A DNA stretch of 64,000 nt from an uncultured Marinicella sp. (GCA_947502925.1 CANNBS010000003.1:1-64000), one strand, 5' to 3'. Shown: positions 55,151-64,000, numbered from the stretch's first letter. A program made the numbers and translations. Notes: generated by a model not told the origin, from the letters alone.

Positions 55151-55713
55151 TAGCGGGCGTGGATGAAGCGGGCCGAGGCCCCCTGGCAGGACCGGTGACA
55201 GTGGCTGCGGTAATTTTAAAAACCACACCAGCGGGATTAAATGATTCAAAAAAACTCAGTGAACAAAAACGATTAAGCCTGTTGCCACTTATTAAATCAT
55301 CCGCACTGGCCTGGTCGGTGGTGCATGTGACACCGGAAGAGATCGATGCCAGAAATATTTTGCAGGCGACCTTGTGGGGCATGCAACAGGCGGTGCAGCG
55401 ACTAACCACACAACCGCTTGAAGTGCTGGTGGATGGTAATCAGGTTCCGAACATAAAACTGCCCTGCCGGGCCATTGTCGGAGGCGACGGTCTGGAAGCC
55501 TGTATTTCGGCGGCTTCAATCTTAGCTAAATGCCATCGTGATGCCTTAATGGAAGAGGCCCATCAGCAGTTTCCAAACTATGGTTTTAATCAACATAAAG
55601 GTTATCCCACCAAGGCGCATATGGCAGCATTAAAACAGCATGGCCCCTGTCATATTCACCGACGCAGTTTTGCGCCAGTGCGCGCTGCTGAGCAACAGAG
55701 GTTGTTTGTATGA
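55147..55713 (+). CDS. rnhB: Ribonuclease HII
   Basis: A 188-residue RNase HII starting MIAGVDEAGRGPLAGPV with the catalytic DEG motif (Asp6, Glu7) and the third acid in VGGDGLEACISAASILAK. It removes ribonucleotides from DNA. Overlaps by 4 bp with both lpxB and dnaE (ATGA). Confidence 0.97.
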   Translation: MIAGVDEAGRGPLAGPVTVAAVILKTTPAGLNDSKKLSEQKRLSLLPLIKSSALAWSVVHVTPEEIDARNILQATLWGMQQAVQRLTTQPLEVLVDGNQVPNIKLPCRAIVGGDGLEACISAASILAKCHRDALMEEAHQQFPNYGFNQHKGYPTKAHMAALKQHGPCHIHRRSFAPVRAAEQQRLFV

Positions 55714-58700
55714 GTGATACACACTTTGTTCATCTGAATGTCCACAGTGAATACGCCATAACAGATTCAACCATTCGCATACCTCAGTTAGTTGAAACAG
55801 TGCGGGAGATGGGCATGTCAGCGGTGGCGCTGACTGACACCAATAACTTATTTGCTGCACTTAAATTTTATCAGGCTGCTAAATCCGCCGGTATTAAACC
55901 GATATTTGGTGCTGATGTGACGGTGCTTGATCCGACACTTGATGTGGGTATCTTTGAAATCACATTATTGTGCCAGAACCGCGCTGGTTATTTGAATCTG
56001 AGCCGCATCATTTCCCAATCCCAACGGCAAAGTGATGATCGCGGTCAGGTCTATGTGGAAAAATCATTTTTACAGCAGCATGCAGCGGGATTGATTGTAT
56101 TAGCCGATTCAATGGTCAGTGATTTTGGCCAACTCATTCAACAACGACAATTAGAAGCCGCCTTAGATATTATGCTGGACTGGCGTTCAGTTTTTGGCGA
56201 CCGGTTTTATGTGGCGCTGGCGAACATTGGCAGAAACCATGAACAAAACTGTCATGATGCGGCTTTGTATATGGCGGCCCACCAGCGGATTCCGCTGGTG
56301 GCCACCGGACGATGTCGGTTTTTACATCCCGATGACTTTGAAGCCCATGAAGCACGGGTGTGCATCAACAGTGGTCATATCGTCGCAGACAAAAACCGAC
56401 CGCATAATTACACCGAACAGCAATATGTAAAAACACCCGAGCAAATGGCACAACTGTTTGCCGATCATCCCAGTCTGTTGGAAAACACCCATTACATAGC
56501 ACAACGTTGTAATTTTGATTTTGACAGTAAAGACTATTATCTGCCGGATTTCCCGATTCCTGAAGGCGAAACCATTGACAGTTATTTCGCCCAATTATGT
56601 CGTTCGCAGTTGGCTGAATTTTTACAGTCTGACCTGCGTGATCCCGATTACAGTGACGAGGCATATAAGGATCGCCTTGAACTGGAAATTAAAGTTATTC
56701 TCGACATGGGATTTCCGGGCTATTTCCTGATTGTATCGGACTTTATTCGCTGGTCAAAAGACAACCGCATTCCGGTTGGACCCGGACGGGGCTCGGGTGC
56801 CGGTTCTCTGGTCGCTTATATGCTGAAGATTACCGCCTTAGACCCGCTCACCTATGAATTGCTGTTCGAACGGTTTTTAAATCCTGAACGAATTTCCATG
56901 CCCGACTTTGATGTCGATTTTTGCATGGACCGACGGGATGAGGTGATTGCCTATGTGGCCGATAAATATGGCCATGAAAAAGTCAGCCAGATTATTACCT
57001 TTGGTTCCATGAATGCCAAAGCGGTGGTGCGAGATGCCGGTCGGGTGCTGGGCTATCCTTATCCGGTAACCGATGGCATTGCCAAGTTAATTCCCAATGA
57101 TTTGGGTATGACCCTGAGCAAAGCCATGACGGCTGCGCCGGACTTGAAGGCCTTGTATGAGGATGACGATGAAGCCAGAGAAATCATTGATTTATCCTAT
57201 AAATTAGAAGGTCTGAAACGTAATGTCGGTAAACACGCCGGCGGCGTGGTTATTGCGCCCAGTGCCATCAGTGATTTTTGCCCGATTTATATTGAGCAAC
57301 AATCCCAAAGCGTGGTCAGTCAGTTTGATAAGGACGATGTGGAAAGTATCGGGCTGGTTAAATTTGACTTTCTGGGGTTACGGACACTCACCATTATTGA
57401 CTGGGCGGTGCAGGCCATAGTTGCTGATACCGGCAAACCACTGGATATTGAAAAAATACCGCTGAATGACAAAAAAACATTTCAGTTAATGCGCACCGGT
57501 AACACCACCTCTGTGTTCCAGTTGGAATCACCGGGTATGCAATCTCTGATTGGTCGTCTGAAACCCGATGACTTTGAAGACATCATTGCCCTGGTGGCTT
57601 TATACCGACCGGGTCCGTTGGATTCAGGCATGGTTGACACTTTTGTAAAATGTAAGCATGGGCTGGAAAAGCCCAATTATATGCACGAAGATCTCGCCGA
57701 AATCTTAGAGCCCACTTATGGTGTGATTTTGTATCAGGAGCAGGTGATGCAAATTGCCCAGGTACTGGCCGGTTTTACCCTGGGTGGTGCCGATATTCTG
57801 CGTAAAGCCATGGGTAAAAAAATCCACGAAGTGATGGAGCAACAAAAACAGGTTTTTATCGATGGCGCCGTTGAACGCGGGGTTGATGAAGCCCTGGCAG
57901 CGCATATTTTCTCGCAGATTGAGACCTTCGCCGGTTACGGGTTTAATAAATCACACTCGGCGGCATATGCGCTGGTGGCCTATCAGACCGCCTATCTAAA
58001 AGCCCATTACCCGGTGCATTTTATGGCAGCGGTGTTGTCAGCAGATCTTAATAATACCGATAAAATTGCCAAGCAACTGTATGATATACGTGCCATGGGC
58101 ATTCAGGTTAATCAGCCTGATGTGAACCGCTCGTTTTACCGATTTAAAGCCATTGACGGTGCCATCCAATATGGAATGGGCGCAATTAAAGGCGTGGGTG
58201 AGGGCGCCATTGAAGATATTGTCCTGGCCCGTGAACTCGATGGTGAGTTTACCTCATTCAGTAATTTATGCGGTCGCGTTAATTTAAGCAAGGTCAATAA
58301 ACGCAGTTTAGAGGCCTTGATAAAGGCCGGTGCGTTTGATCAGCTGCACGAAAACCGCAGTCAGTTATTGGCCGGTATGGAGCAGGTGCTAAAAGCGTCA
58401 GAACAACAAAATAAAGATAAACAAGCGGGGCAGTTTGATTTGTTTGGCGGTGGTCAGGACAACACCGCCTATGCTGAGATTAAGTTACCGCCGGCACAAA
58501 AAGAAAACGCTTTAGAGCGGTTTCTGGCTGAAAAATCAGTGCTGGGTTTTTTCCTGAGTGGTCATCCGATGGATGAAATCCGAGAATGTCTGCAACATGT
58601 GTTAAGTTTTCCTCTGGATCATTTTCACCAGATGAAAATCAACAGCGAAAAACCTCGCGATTTTCGGATTTTGGGTATGGTCGCCGGTGTACGACCGGGT

Positions 58701-59168
58701 TTTAATCAAAAAATGAAACTACTGTTGAACGACCACAGCGGTGACTTTGATTTCACCTTATCGCCACAGTTGTATGCCGAGTACGAAGAACACCTGGCAC
58801 AACATGAGGTTTTAATGGTCAGCGGTGAAGCCGGCCTGAAAACATTTAAAGGACGCAATGGTGAAGGTGATAATGAAATCTTTGTGGTACAAGTCAAAGA
58901 ACTGCTGACACTGGATCAGGCCCTGGCAATGTATTGCAACCATATTTGCCTGGTGTCTTTCAAAAACAGCCATCAGCTGGCCGGTGACCTGGCCCATTTG
59001 TGTAAACAGTTTGGACCCGGTAAAACCAGACTCTATGTTCATTACCGTAATCAAGATAAACTAACCAACCTCGAAATCGGTGAGCAATTCGGCGTGCGCA
59101 TTAACAAGCAGTTTATTGAGCAGGCTTTAAATCTACCTTCGATACAAAAAGTACTGGCTAAAAAATAG
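55710..59168 (+). CDS. dnaE: DNA polymerase III subunit alpha
   Basis: An 1152-residue replicative polymerase of the DnaE1 type. It has an N-terminal PHP domain (HLNVHSEYAITD, which lacks some canonical ligands) and the palm with PDFDVDFCMDRRDEVI (catalytic Asp pair). A thumb/fingers region follows with GYGFNKSHSAAYALVAYQTAYLK, then a C-terminal HhH and OB domain. It ends the co-directional block. The E. coli accA that normally follows is absent; the next gene is convergent, starting at the next base. Confidence 0.98.
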   Translation: MSDTHFVHLNVHSEYAITDSTIRIPQLVETVREMGMSAVALTDTNNLFAALKFYQAAKSAGIKPIFGADVTVLDPTLDVGIFEITLLCQNRAGYLNLSRIISQSQRQSDDRGQVYVEKSFLQQHAAGLIVLADSMVSDFGQLIQQRQLEAALDIMLDWRSVFGDRFYVALANIGRNHEQNCHDAALYMAAHQRIPLVATGRCRFLHPDDFEAHEARVCINSGHIVADKNRPHNYTEQQYVKTPEQMAQLFADHPSLLENTHYIAQRCNFDFDSKDYYLPDFPIPEGETIDSYFAQLCRSQLAEFLQSDLRDPDYSDEAYKDRLELEIKVILDMGFPGYFLIVSDFIRWSKDNRIPVGPGRGSGAGSLVAYMLKITALDPLTYELLFERFLNPERISMPDFDVDFCMDRRDEVIAYVADKYGHEKVSQIITFGSMNAKAVVRDAGRVLGYPYPVTDGIAKLIPNDLGMTLSKAMTAAPDLKALYEDDDEAREIIDLSYKLEGLKRNVGKHAGGVVIAPSAISDFCPIYIEQQSQSVVSQFDKDDVESIGLVKFDFLGLRTLTIIDWAVQAIVADTGKPLDIEKIPLNDKKTFQLMRTGNTTSVFQLESPGMQSLIGRLKPDDFEDIIALVALYRPGPLDSGMVDTFVKCKHGLEKPNYMHEDLAEILEPTYGVILYQEQVMQIAQVLAGFTLGGADILRKAMGKKIHEVMEQQKQVFIDGAVERGVDEALAAHIFSQIETFAGYGFNKSHSAAYALVAYQTAYLKAHYPVHFMAAVLSADLNNTDKIAKQLYDIRAMGIQVNQPDVNRSFYRFKAIDGAIQYGMGAIKGVGEGAIEDIVLARELDGEFTSFSNLCGRVNLSKVNKRSLEALIKAGAFDQLHENRSQLLAGMEQVLKASEQQNKDKQAGQFDLFGGGQDNTAYAEIKLPPAQKENALERFLAEKSVLGFFLSGHPMDEIRECLQHVLSFPLDHFHQMKINSEKPRDFRILGMVAGVRPGFNQKMKLLLNDHSGDFDFTLSPQLYAEYEEHLAQHEVLMVSGEAGLKTFKGRNGEGDNEIFVVQVKELLTLDQALAMYCNHICLVSFKNSHQLAGDLAHLCKQFGPGKTRLYVHYRNQDKLTNLEIGEQFGVRINKQFIEQALNLPSIQKVLAKK

Positions 59169-59741
59169 TTATTCTTGGTTGGCAGCTAACACGTCTTGCT
59201 GACGGTGATAACTCATACCCGCATCATCAATAGTGACTTCAAAAACCATATTTTTACCCAGTCGTTTAACCAGGTGTTTAATATTCAATTCTTGAGGTCT
59301 GGTTGTTTTATCACCGTAGTCAATGCGAATCGTTGGATTGGATTTGAGAATAGCGATGGGGATGTCCTCTGTCATCTGGGCATCGATTTGGACTGTGTAC
59401 TTTTGTTTGTCGTGCTTAACGTGGACCTGAATATTATCCTGTTGACCAATGTAACTGATGTGCAGCGTAATTTTTGGCTGGCTGAAACGATAGGCGTGTT
59501 GACCCAGCCACCAGACCACGCCGGCATGGGGAATCCAACGAGCCATAATATCCACCCCAAAAGTCCTGATAAAAAGCATGAATAAAGCAAATAAGAAAGC
59601 CGCAAATGAAAACAGCAACAGTAAGCCTCGCAACAGATCGGTGAAACTGAATTTATCCGGTGTGGCATCGGGAATATAGACCCACAGCAACACCCAAAAT
59701 AAAGCCACCAGGATAAAAAAGGACACAGATTTTCTGAACAT
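59169..59741 (-). CDS. Unknown membrane protein with two TM segments
   Basis: A 190-residue protein that I do not recognise. It has two N-terminal TM helices (about 7-25 and 38-60), an amphipathic stretch and a beta-rich soluble domain (about 90-190) with alternating charged strands (KITLHISYIGQQDNIQVHVKHDK). No catalytic motif is visible. It lies 3 bp downstream of hemH on the same strand, so it may be cotranscribed. Its last codon abuts the dnaE stop. Confidence 0.7.
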   Translation of the reverse strand: MFRKSVSFFILVALFWVLLWVYIPDATPDKFSFTDLLRGLLLLFSFAAFLFALFMLFIRTFGVDIMARWIPHAGVVWWLGQHAYRFSQPKITLHISYIGQQDNIQVHVKHDKQKYTVQIDAQMTEDIPIAILKSNPTIRIDYGDKTTRPQELNIKHLVKRLGKNMVFEVTIDDAGMSYHRQQDVLAANQE

Positions 59742-59744
59742 AAT

Positions 59745-60833
59745 TTAGTTTTTTTGGTTATGCGGGTGATGTTGGTAAAGTTGGGCGCTGTGCTGATTAA
59801 AGTCACTGTCAGCTGAAAGTCCCTGACTATGCTGTTTGATCAGTGCCGTTAATAAATCGATATGTAATGGACTGTTATTTAAAGCGGGAATATAGCTGTA
59901 GCTTTCACCACCGGCAGCCATAAAATAATCGCGGTTTTCCACCTGGATTTCCTCTAAGGTCTCTAAACAATCCGCCGCAAAGCCCGGGCAAACCACCTGA
60001 ACCGATTTCGTGCCTTTGTCCGGTAAGGCTTTTAAAGTGGCATCGGTGTAAGGTTGCAGCCAGGGTTCACGACCAAAAATGGATTGAAAGGTAACCTGGT
60101 ATTCATTGTCTTGTAAACCCAATCGTTCGGCCAGCAGCCGACCGGTTTTATGGCACTCGCAATGGTAAGGATCGCCGTTGTGCAAATAGCGTTGTGGTAT
60201 GCCGTGAAAGGACATCAGTAGAAATTGTTTACCGTGTTGTTTTTGGTGTTCTAAAACACTGTGCGCCAGGGATTCAATGTATTGATTATGGTCATGGTAA
60301 TGGCTGATAAAACGAATATCCGGTAACCAGCGACGACGTTGGTAAACATCACTGACGGCATCAAATATCGATGCCACCGTGGTCGCTGAGTATTGTGGAT
60401 AAAGAGGCAAGACAATCACTGACTGCGCGCCTTGTTGTTGCAGGCTGTCGAGGCCTGCTTCGATACTCGGCTGACCATAGCGCATCGCCAGTTCAACCAC
60501 ATAATCATCGCCTAAGGCTTGCTGTAAAGCCTGATGCTGTAACTGACTGATGTGCATTAAGGGAGAGCCCGTGTTGTCACCCAGTTCATCCCAGATGCCG
60601 GCGTAGGCCTCGGCTGATTTTTTTGGCCGGATATTTAAAATAACGGCATTGAGTATAAACAGCCATAACCAGCGCGGTCCTTTAAATTCAACCACCCGCG
60701 GATCGGACAGAAAGGTTCTCAGGTAGGTTTTTAAGGCGGCTTTGGTGGGGGCTTGTGGGGTACCGAGATTGACCATAAGCACACCCATTTTTTTGGGTGC
60801 ACCATGTTCATAGCGCGGACTTTTATATTCCAT
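59745..60833 (-). CDS. hemH: Ferrochelatase
   Basis: A 362-residue ferrochelatase. It has the N-terminal GVLMVNLGTPQAPT, the active-site block LLMSFHGIPQRYLHNGDPY (catalytic His), FQSIFGREPWLQP and the C-terminal VVCPGFAADCLETLEEI. It inserts Fe2+ into protoporphyrin IX. An additional Cys pair HCECH near residue 226 is typical of the bacterial form. Confidence 0.96.
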   Translation of the reverse strand: MEYKSPRYEHGAPKKMGVLMVNLGTPQAPTKAALKTYLRTFLSDPRVVEFKGPRWLWLFILNAVILNIRPKKSAEAYAGIWDELGDNTGSPLMHISQLQHQALQQALGDDYVVELAMRYGQPSIEAGLDSLQQQGAQSVIVLPLYPQYSATTVASIFDAVSDVYQRRRWLPDIRFISHYHDHNQYIESLAHSVLEHQKQHGKQFLLMSFHGIPQRYLHNGDPYHCECHKTGRLLAERLGLQDNEYQVTFQSIFGREPWLQPYTDATLKALPDKGTKSVQVVCPGFAADCLETLEEIQVENRDYFMAAGGESYSYIPALNNSPLHIDLLTALIKQHSQGLSADSDFNQHSAQLYQHHPHNQKN

Positions 60834-61134
60834 GATTCAATCGATGTTTAAAAAGCATCTATTGTAACGGTTAGACGCCAAAAAAGTGTCGATATTGACA
60901 AATCATTAACGCCAAATATCGATAATAGAGACCTCTGCATAAGTCGTGAATCATGTTAAAAAGTTTGAAAAGCTAAATTTCTGCGTTAGAAAACTAATCA
61001 ATAGCCCTGCTATTACTCGCGTTTCCTGCCTTGAACTTTAGCTTTTCAATTCTTTTTTCCTAAGATCCAGACTTATGCAGAGGTCTCAATAAGTTGTTCT
61101 TGTTAAAATTTAAATCGTCGCCACATAGACTTTT
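60834..61134. other. Non-coding gap hemH-tesA (301 bp)
   Basis: No convincing ORF is present. The gap holds the short leader of hemH, the MITE-like element at 60928-61087 and 47 bp before tesA. The tesA promoter must lie in the last 47 bp, inside the element or upstream of it. Confidence 0.7.
60928..61087. mobile_element. MITE-like inverted-repeat element, 160 bp
   Basis: Perfect 18-bp terminal inverted repeats GAGACCTCTGCATAAGTC (60928-60945) and its complement (61070-61087) are flanked by AATA at both ends (60924-60927 and 61088-61091), consistent with a 4-bp target duplication. An inner inverted pair TTGAAAAGCTAAA and TTTAGCTTTTCAA is also present, so the whole element can fold as a long hairpin. 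There is no coding capacity. The GAGACC ends resemble those of IS5-family relatives, so an IS elsewhere in the genome may mobilise it. Confidence 0.85.
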
Positions 61135-61812
61135 ATGATTAAAATTAAATATGGACTGTGGATGATCCTGTTTTTAAGCTTAACGGCTTGCCAGGAATCA
61201 ACGCCACCTGATAACACACAAAAAACAACCACCGAAACAACCCAAGGTGATTATGTGATTATGGCTTTGGGTGATTCATTAACTGAGGGTTTAGGTGTTA
61301 GTGAAGACCAGAACTATCCCGCCATCTTGCAGCAGCAGTTACAAGAGGAAGGTTTTGATGATGTCAGGGTGGTGAATGCCGGTTTAAGCGGTGAAACCAG
61401 CACCGGACTGGTGAATCGCCTGAATTGGGTGATGCAATTAGAACCGGATTTAACGGTGTTAAATATTGGTGCCAATGATGCCATGCGGGGTCTGGATCTG
61501 GCACTGACCGAACAAAATATCCGCGCCATCATTAAAACGTTGCGCGAAAATGACAGTGATGTGATTCTCGCCGGGATGCAGATTTATGATAATCTGGGGC
61601 GCGAATATGTGACCGGTTTTAAAGACATGTATCCGCGCGTGGCCGAAGACTTAAACGTGCCGTTGATTCCATTCTTTTTACAAGGCATCGCCGGTCAGCC
61701 TGAATATAACCAACAAGACGGTATTCATCCCAATCCAGCGGGTTATCAGCACATTGTTAATAATAACATTTTGCCCGCTGTCTTAGATTATTTAGAAAAT
61801 AACAAATCATGA
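61135..61812 (+). CDS. tesA: TesA/arylesterase-type SGNH hydrolase (lipoprotein form)
   Basis: A 225-residue protein with a lipoprotein signal (LTAC lipobox, Cys19). The SGNH blocks are complete: GDSLTEGLGV (nucleophile Ser in block I), GLSGETSTGL, NIGANDAMRGL and DGIHPNPAGYQHIV (catalytic Asp/His). It resembles E. coli TesA, a thioesterase/lysophospholipase I, but that enzyme is soluble and periplasmic. It overlaps ybbA by 4 bp; tesA-ybbA-ybbP is a recurring neighbourhood. Confidence 0.93.
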   Translation: MIKIKYGLWMILFLSLTACQESTPPDNTQKTTTETTQGDYVIMALGDSLTEGLGVSEDQNYPAILQQQLQEEGFDDVRVVNAGLSGETSTGLVNRLNWVMQLEPDLTVLNIGANDAMRGLDLALTEQNIRAIIKTLRENDSDVILAGMQIYDNLGREYVTGFKDMYPRVAEDLNVPLIPFFLQGIAGQPEYNQQDGIHPNPAGYQHIVNNNILPAVLDYLENNKS

Positions 61813-62483
61813 ATAAAACGCAATCCGCGGTTCTGCTGGCCGAACAATTAAGCAAATCTTTCCAAATCGAACATACCGGTATTTCGGTGATTAAAGACGT
61901 GTCTTTACAGGTCAAGGCCGGTGAATTTGTCGCCATTATGGGTAAATCCGGTTCCGGTAAATCCACCTTACTCAGTCTGTTAGCAGGGCTTGATTATCCG
62001 GATAGTGGCCGGGTGCTGTTAAACCAGGATGATTTAACGGCGCTGGATGAAGAACAGCTGGCCTTAAAGCGGCAACGGGATATGGGCTTTGTGTTTCAGT
62101 CATTTCATCTGATTCCGACTTTAACCGTGGCCGAAAATGTGGCCTTTCCTCTGCAGATTGCCGGTCAGTCTGATGATGCGCGGGTGGACGAATTATTGCA
62201 GGCGGTGGATTTAAATCACCGACGTGACAGTTTACCGCACCAGTTATCCGGCGGTGAAAAACAACGCACCGCGCTGGCACGAGCACTGGTGTCAAAACCC
62301 AGTATCGTTTTCGCTGATGAACCCACCGGTAATTTAGACCAGAAAAATGCCGCGCAAGTGATGGACTTACTGATTAATTTACAACAAAGCTTCGGCAGTG
62401 CTCTGGTGGTGGTCACCCATGATCAGGCCGTGGCGGATCGCGCTGATCGAGTGATTACGCTGGTGGACGGTCACACCTTATGA
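61809..62483 (+). CDS. ybbA: ABC transporter ATP-binding protein YbbA (LolD-like)
   Basis: A 224-residue ATPase with Walker A GKSGSGKST, signature LSGGEKQR, Walker B IVFADEPTGNLD and the LolD/MacB-type extension. It pairs with the following permease. The MacB-like family works by mechanotransmission rather than classical import. Possible functions include envelope lipid or lipoprotein handling. Overlaps of 4 bp with tesA and ybbP support one operon. Confidence 0.92.
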   Translation: MNKTQSAVLLAEQLSKSFQIEHTGISVIKDVSLQVKAGEFVAIMGKSGSGKSTLLSLLAGLDYPDSGRVLLNQDDLTALDEEQLALKRQRDMGFVFQSFHLIPTLTVAENVAFPLQIAGQSDDARVDELLQAVDLNHRRDSLPHQLSGGEKQRTALARALVSKPSIVFADEPTGNLDQKNAAQVMDLLINLQQSFGSALVVVTHDQAVADRADRVITLVDGHTL

Positions 62484-64000
62484 GTGCTGTGTTAAGCAAG
62501 AAAATGCTCAACAGAGCCTGGTTTGGCAATCCGGTTTATCCGCTGTTGTTTGGCTTAAGCTTGTGGATTTCGCTGGCCGCTTATTTGACTTTGGATTCTT
62601 TGCAACAGTCGGTGGATGATTACATCGACAGTAACCAATTAGCCATGGTCGGTGGTGATTTAATCATAACCACAAGACAAACCTGGCCGGATGACATAGA
62701 GCAAAAAGTCGCTGAATTACCCAAGTCTGATGTGGTTTATGATTATCAGTTTAATGCCATGCTGTACGGCAACGAGCAATCCATATTGGCGCGCATAAAA
62801 GCAGTCACGCCGAGCTATCCTCTTTACGGTGAAGCTTCTGTGGCATCCGGACAGGATTTGTGGCAGGCCGTACAACCCGGAATGGTGGCCGTTGAGGCTC
62901 AGGTGTTAAGTGGGTTAGATTTATCTGTGGGCGATCGTGTGCAACTGGGTGAGGCAACTTTTGTAATTGCTGATGAATTAACCGCTGAACCGGATCGGCC
63001 GCTCACCGCATTTGGATTTGGTGCACGGGTCCTGATGCATGCCGATGATTTACCCCAAACTGAACTGATGGGACAACGCAGTCGGGTTGGTTACCGTATT
63101 GAGATGGCATTATCGGCTGATCAGATTGAGCCATGGAAAAGCGAATTGAACAATTTAATCGGTGCGCAGGAAATTAATCTGCAAACCGCTGCAGAATCTG
63201 ACACCGCCTTATCGAATGTCTCGGCCAATTTTCTGGTGTTTTTAAAACTGTTGGTGGTGGCGGTGGTGGTGCTATCCGGCGTTGGTTTGTTTAGTGTGAT
63301 GAAGGCGTTTATCCGACGCCAGCAGAATAGTAATGCCATTCGCCGGGCATTGGGTGAGCAGATGCGGCCGATTAAACAGTCCTATTATCGGCTGTTTATA
63401 CTTATGGCCGTATTGTCAGCAGCCGTCGCGTATGTCTTAAGTGTTTTATTTTTGTGGTTTTCTCAAGGCTATTTCAGTCAATTTCTACCCGCTGATATTG
63501 AGATTCATATCGCCTGGCAAAGTGTCCTTAAAATCACGGTGATTGCGGTGGCCATGACCTTATTGGTGAGTTATCAAAGCCTGCGTTTACTGGCCCTGGT
63601 GAAACCGGTGGCGGTATTACAGCAACAAAAGATTCCGCGTAACCGGCAAAGCCGCGCCTGGGGCTGGCTGGCAGCCGTGGTTTTAGCAGTATTCGCTTTA
63701 ATGGTCATAGAACTGGATTCACTGTGGCGCGCCCTGCAGGTGACCGGTGGCTTAATCGGGGTGCTATTGGTTTTTTGGCTGTTAAGTCTGGCCTTACTCA
63801 AAGCCCTGAAGTGGCTGGTTAACCATCGCTGGATTAAACATTGGCTGAGCCGTTTGGCGATACAAAATGTGTTTCGTAAGGGCAATCATTCGGTGCTTTT
63901 TTTCACCACCTTATCGCTGGCGGTGATGGTGATGATGCTGGTGGCTTTATTAAACCACAGCATTGACCGACAACTGATCAGTACTTATCCCGAAGATGCC
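62480..64000 (+). CDS. ybbP: YbbP-like ABC transporter permease (3' partial)
   Basis: The frame runs from ATG 62480 to the right edge as 507 codons. After a short N-terminus there is TM1 (FGLSLWISLAAYLTL), a periplasmic domain of about 190 residues and an FtsX-type TM bundle (LVVAVVVLSGVGLFSVMKAFIRRQQN, IRRALGEQ). A second half begins near residue 400, so the full protein probably has 8-10 TM helices like E. coli YbbP (about 800 residues). Its partner is the YbbA ATPase upstream. Confidence 0.93.
   Translation, partial: MSAVLSKKMLNRAWFGNPVYPLLFGLSLWISLAAYLTLDSLQQSVDDYIDSNQLAMVGGDLIITTRQTWPDDIEQKVAELPKSDVVYDYQFNAMLYGNEQSILARIKAVTPSYPLYGEASVASGQDLWQAVQPGMVAVEAQVLSGLDLSVGDRVQLGEATFVIADELTAEPDRPLTAFGFGARVLMHADDLPQTELMGQRSRVGYRIEMALSADQIEPWKSELNNLIGAQEINLQTAAESDTALSNVSANFLVFLKLLVVAVVVLSGVGLFSVMKAFIRRQQNSNAIRRALGEQMRPIKQSYYRLFILMAVLSAAVAYVLSVLFLWFSQGYFSQFLPADIEIHIAWQSVLKITVIAVAMTLLVSYQSLRLLALVKPVAVLQQQKIPRNRQSRAWGWLAAVVLAVFALMVIELDSLWRALQVTGGLIGVLLVFWLLSLALLKALKWLVNHRWIKHWLSRLAIQNVFRKGNHSVLFFTTLSLAVMVMMLVALLNHSIDRQLISTYPEDA

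Noticed and set aside
1..64000. CRISPR array, rRNA, tRNA, prophage or complete insertion sequence
   Set aside because: No direct-repeat/spacer pattern, no cloverleaf with CCA end, no rRNA signature and no transposase or integrase gene were seen on either strand by eye; a tRNA scan and IS search would be the decisive checks.

Overview
The window is a 64 kb stretch of a gammaproteobacterial chromosome. Base composition is moderate, by eye in the mid-40s percent GC. The evidence is gene order and gene content: a Chp-type chemosensory operon, a FimX-like protein, type II secretion genes, the EpmB/EF-P/EpmA set and the long rpsB-tsf-pyrH-frr-uppS-cdsA-dxr-rseP-bamA-skp-lpxD-fabZ-lpxA-lpxB-rnhB-dnaE run. 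A free-living, probably marine or halotolerant relative of groups such as Marinicella or Xanthomonadales would fit, but that is inference from style and not from a marker gene. No rRNA, tRNA, CRISPR array, prophage or complete insertion sequence was seen.

Layout. 1-4072: end of a type IV pilus chemosensory operon (chpA-like kinase cut by the left edge, chpB, chpC). 4047-4799: rsmE. 4872-7748: type II secretion pseudopilins gspG-H-I-J-K. 7768-10442: nadK, a cytosolic 5'-nucleotidase and an exported cyclophilin. 10424-13364 (minus): gluQ and a degenerate REC-PAS-GGDEF-EAL protein like FimX. 13479-16111: epmB, efp and epmA, the EF-P lysylation module. 16272-25084: a five-gene envelope cluster (VolA-type surface lipase lipoprotein, DUF1302 outer-membrane protein, DUF1329 protein, YCF48-like propeller, RND/MMPL exporter), the least understood system here. 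25158-27567: gspL-M-N, detached from gspG-K.

27587-38558 is a mixed region: lgt, a K+-dependent membrane pyrophosphatase, a cyclic-nucleotide-binding/EAL phosphodiesterase, a glycine-zipper protein, transketolase, two unknown exported or membrane proteins, a phasin with a lysine-rich tail, a patatin-like phospholipase and a GacA/UvrY-type regulator. 38786-59168 is a co-directional housekeeping block for ribosome and tRNA modification (rpsP-rimM-trmD-rplS, rpmB-rpmG, rpsB-tsf), UMP kinase, ribosome recycling, undecaprenyl and phospholipid precursors, isoprenoids, sigma-E proteolysis, outer-membrane assembly, lipid A synthesis, RNase HII and DNA polymerase III alpha. 59169-60833 (minus): an unknown membrane protein and hemH. 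60928-61087: a small MITE-like inverted-repeat element just upstream of tesA. 61135-64000: tesA-ybbA-ybbP, the last gene cut by the right edge.

Most notable observations: a homogenising 15-bp repeat array coding an acidic AEVDE spacer in the chemotaxis kinase; a ribosomal protein S2 with a tail of about 128 residues ending in histone-H1-like KKKTT repeats; a matching tail on the phasin; the lipase-porin-RND cluster; and the MITE-like element. No wholly new defence or mobile system was found.
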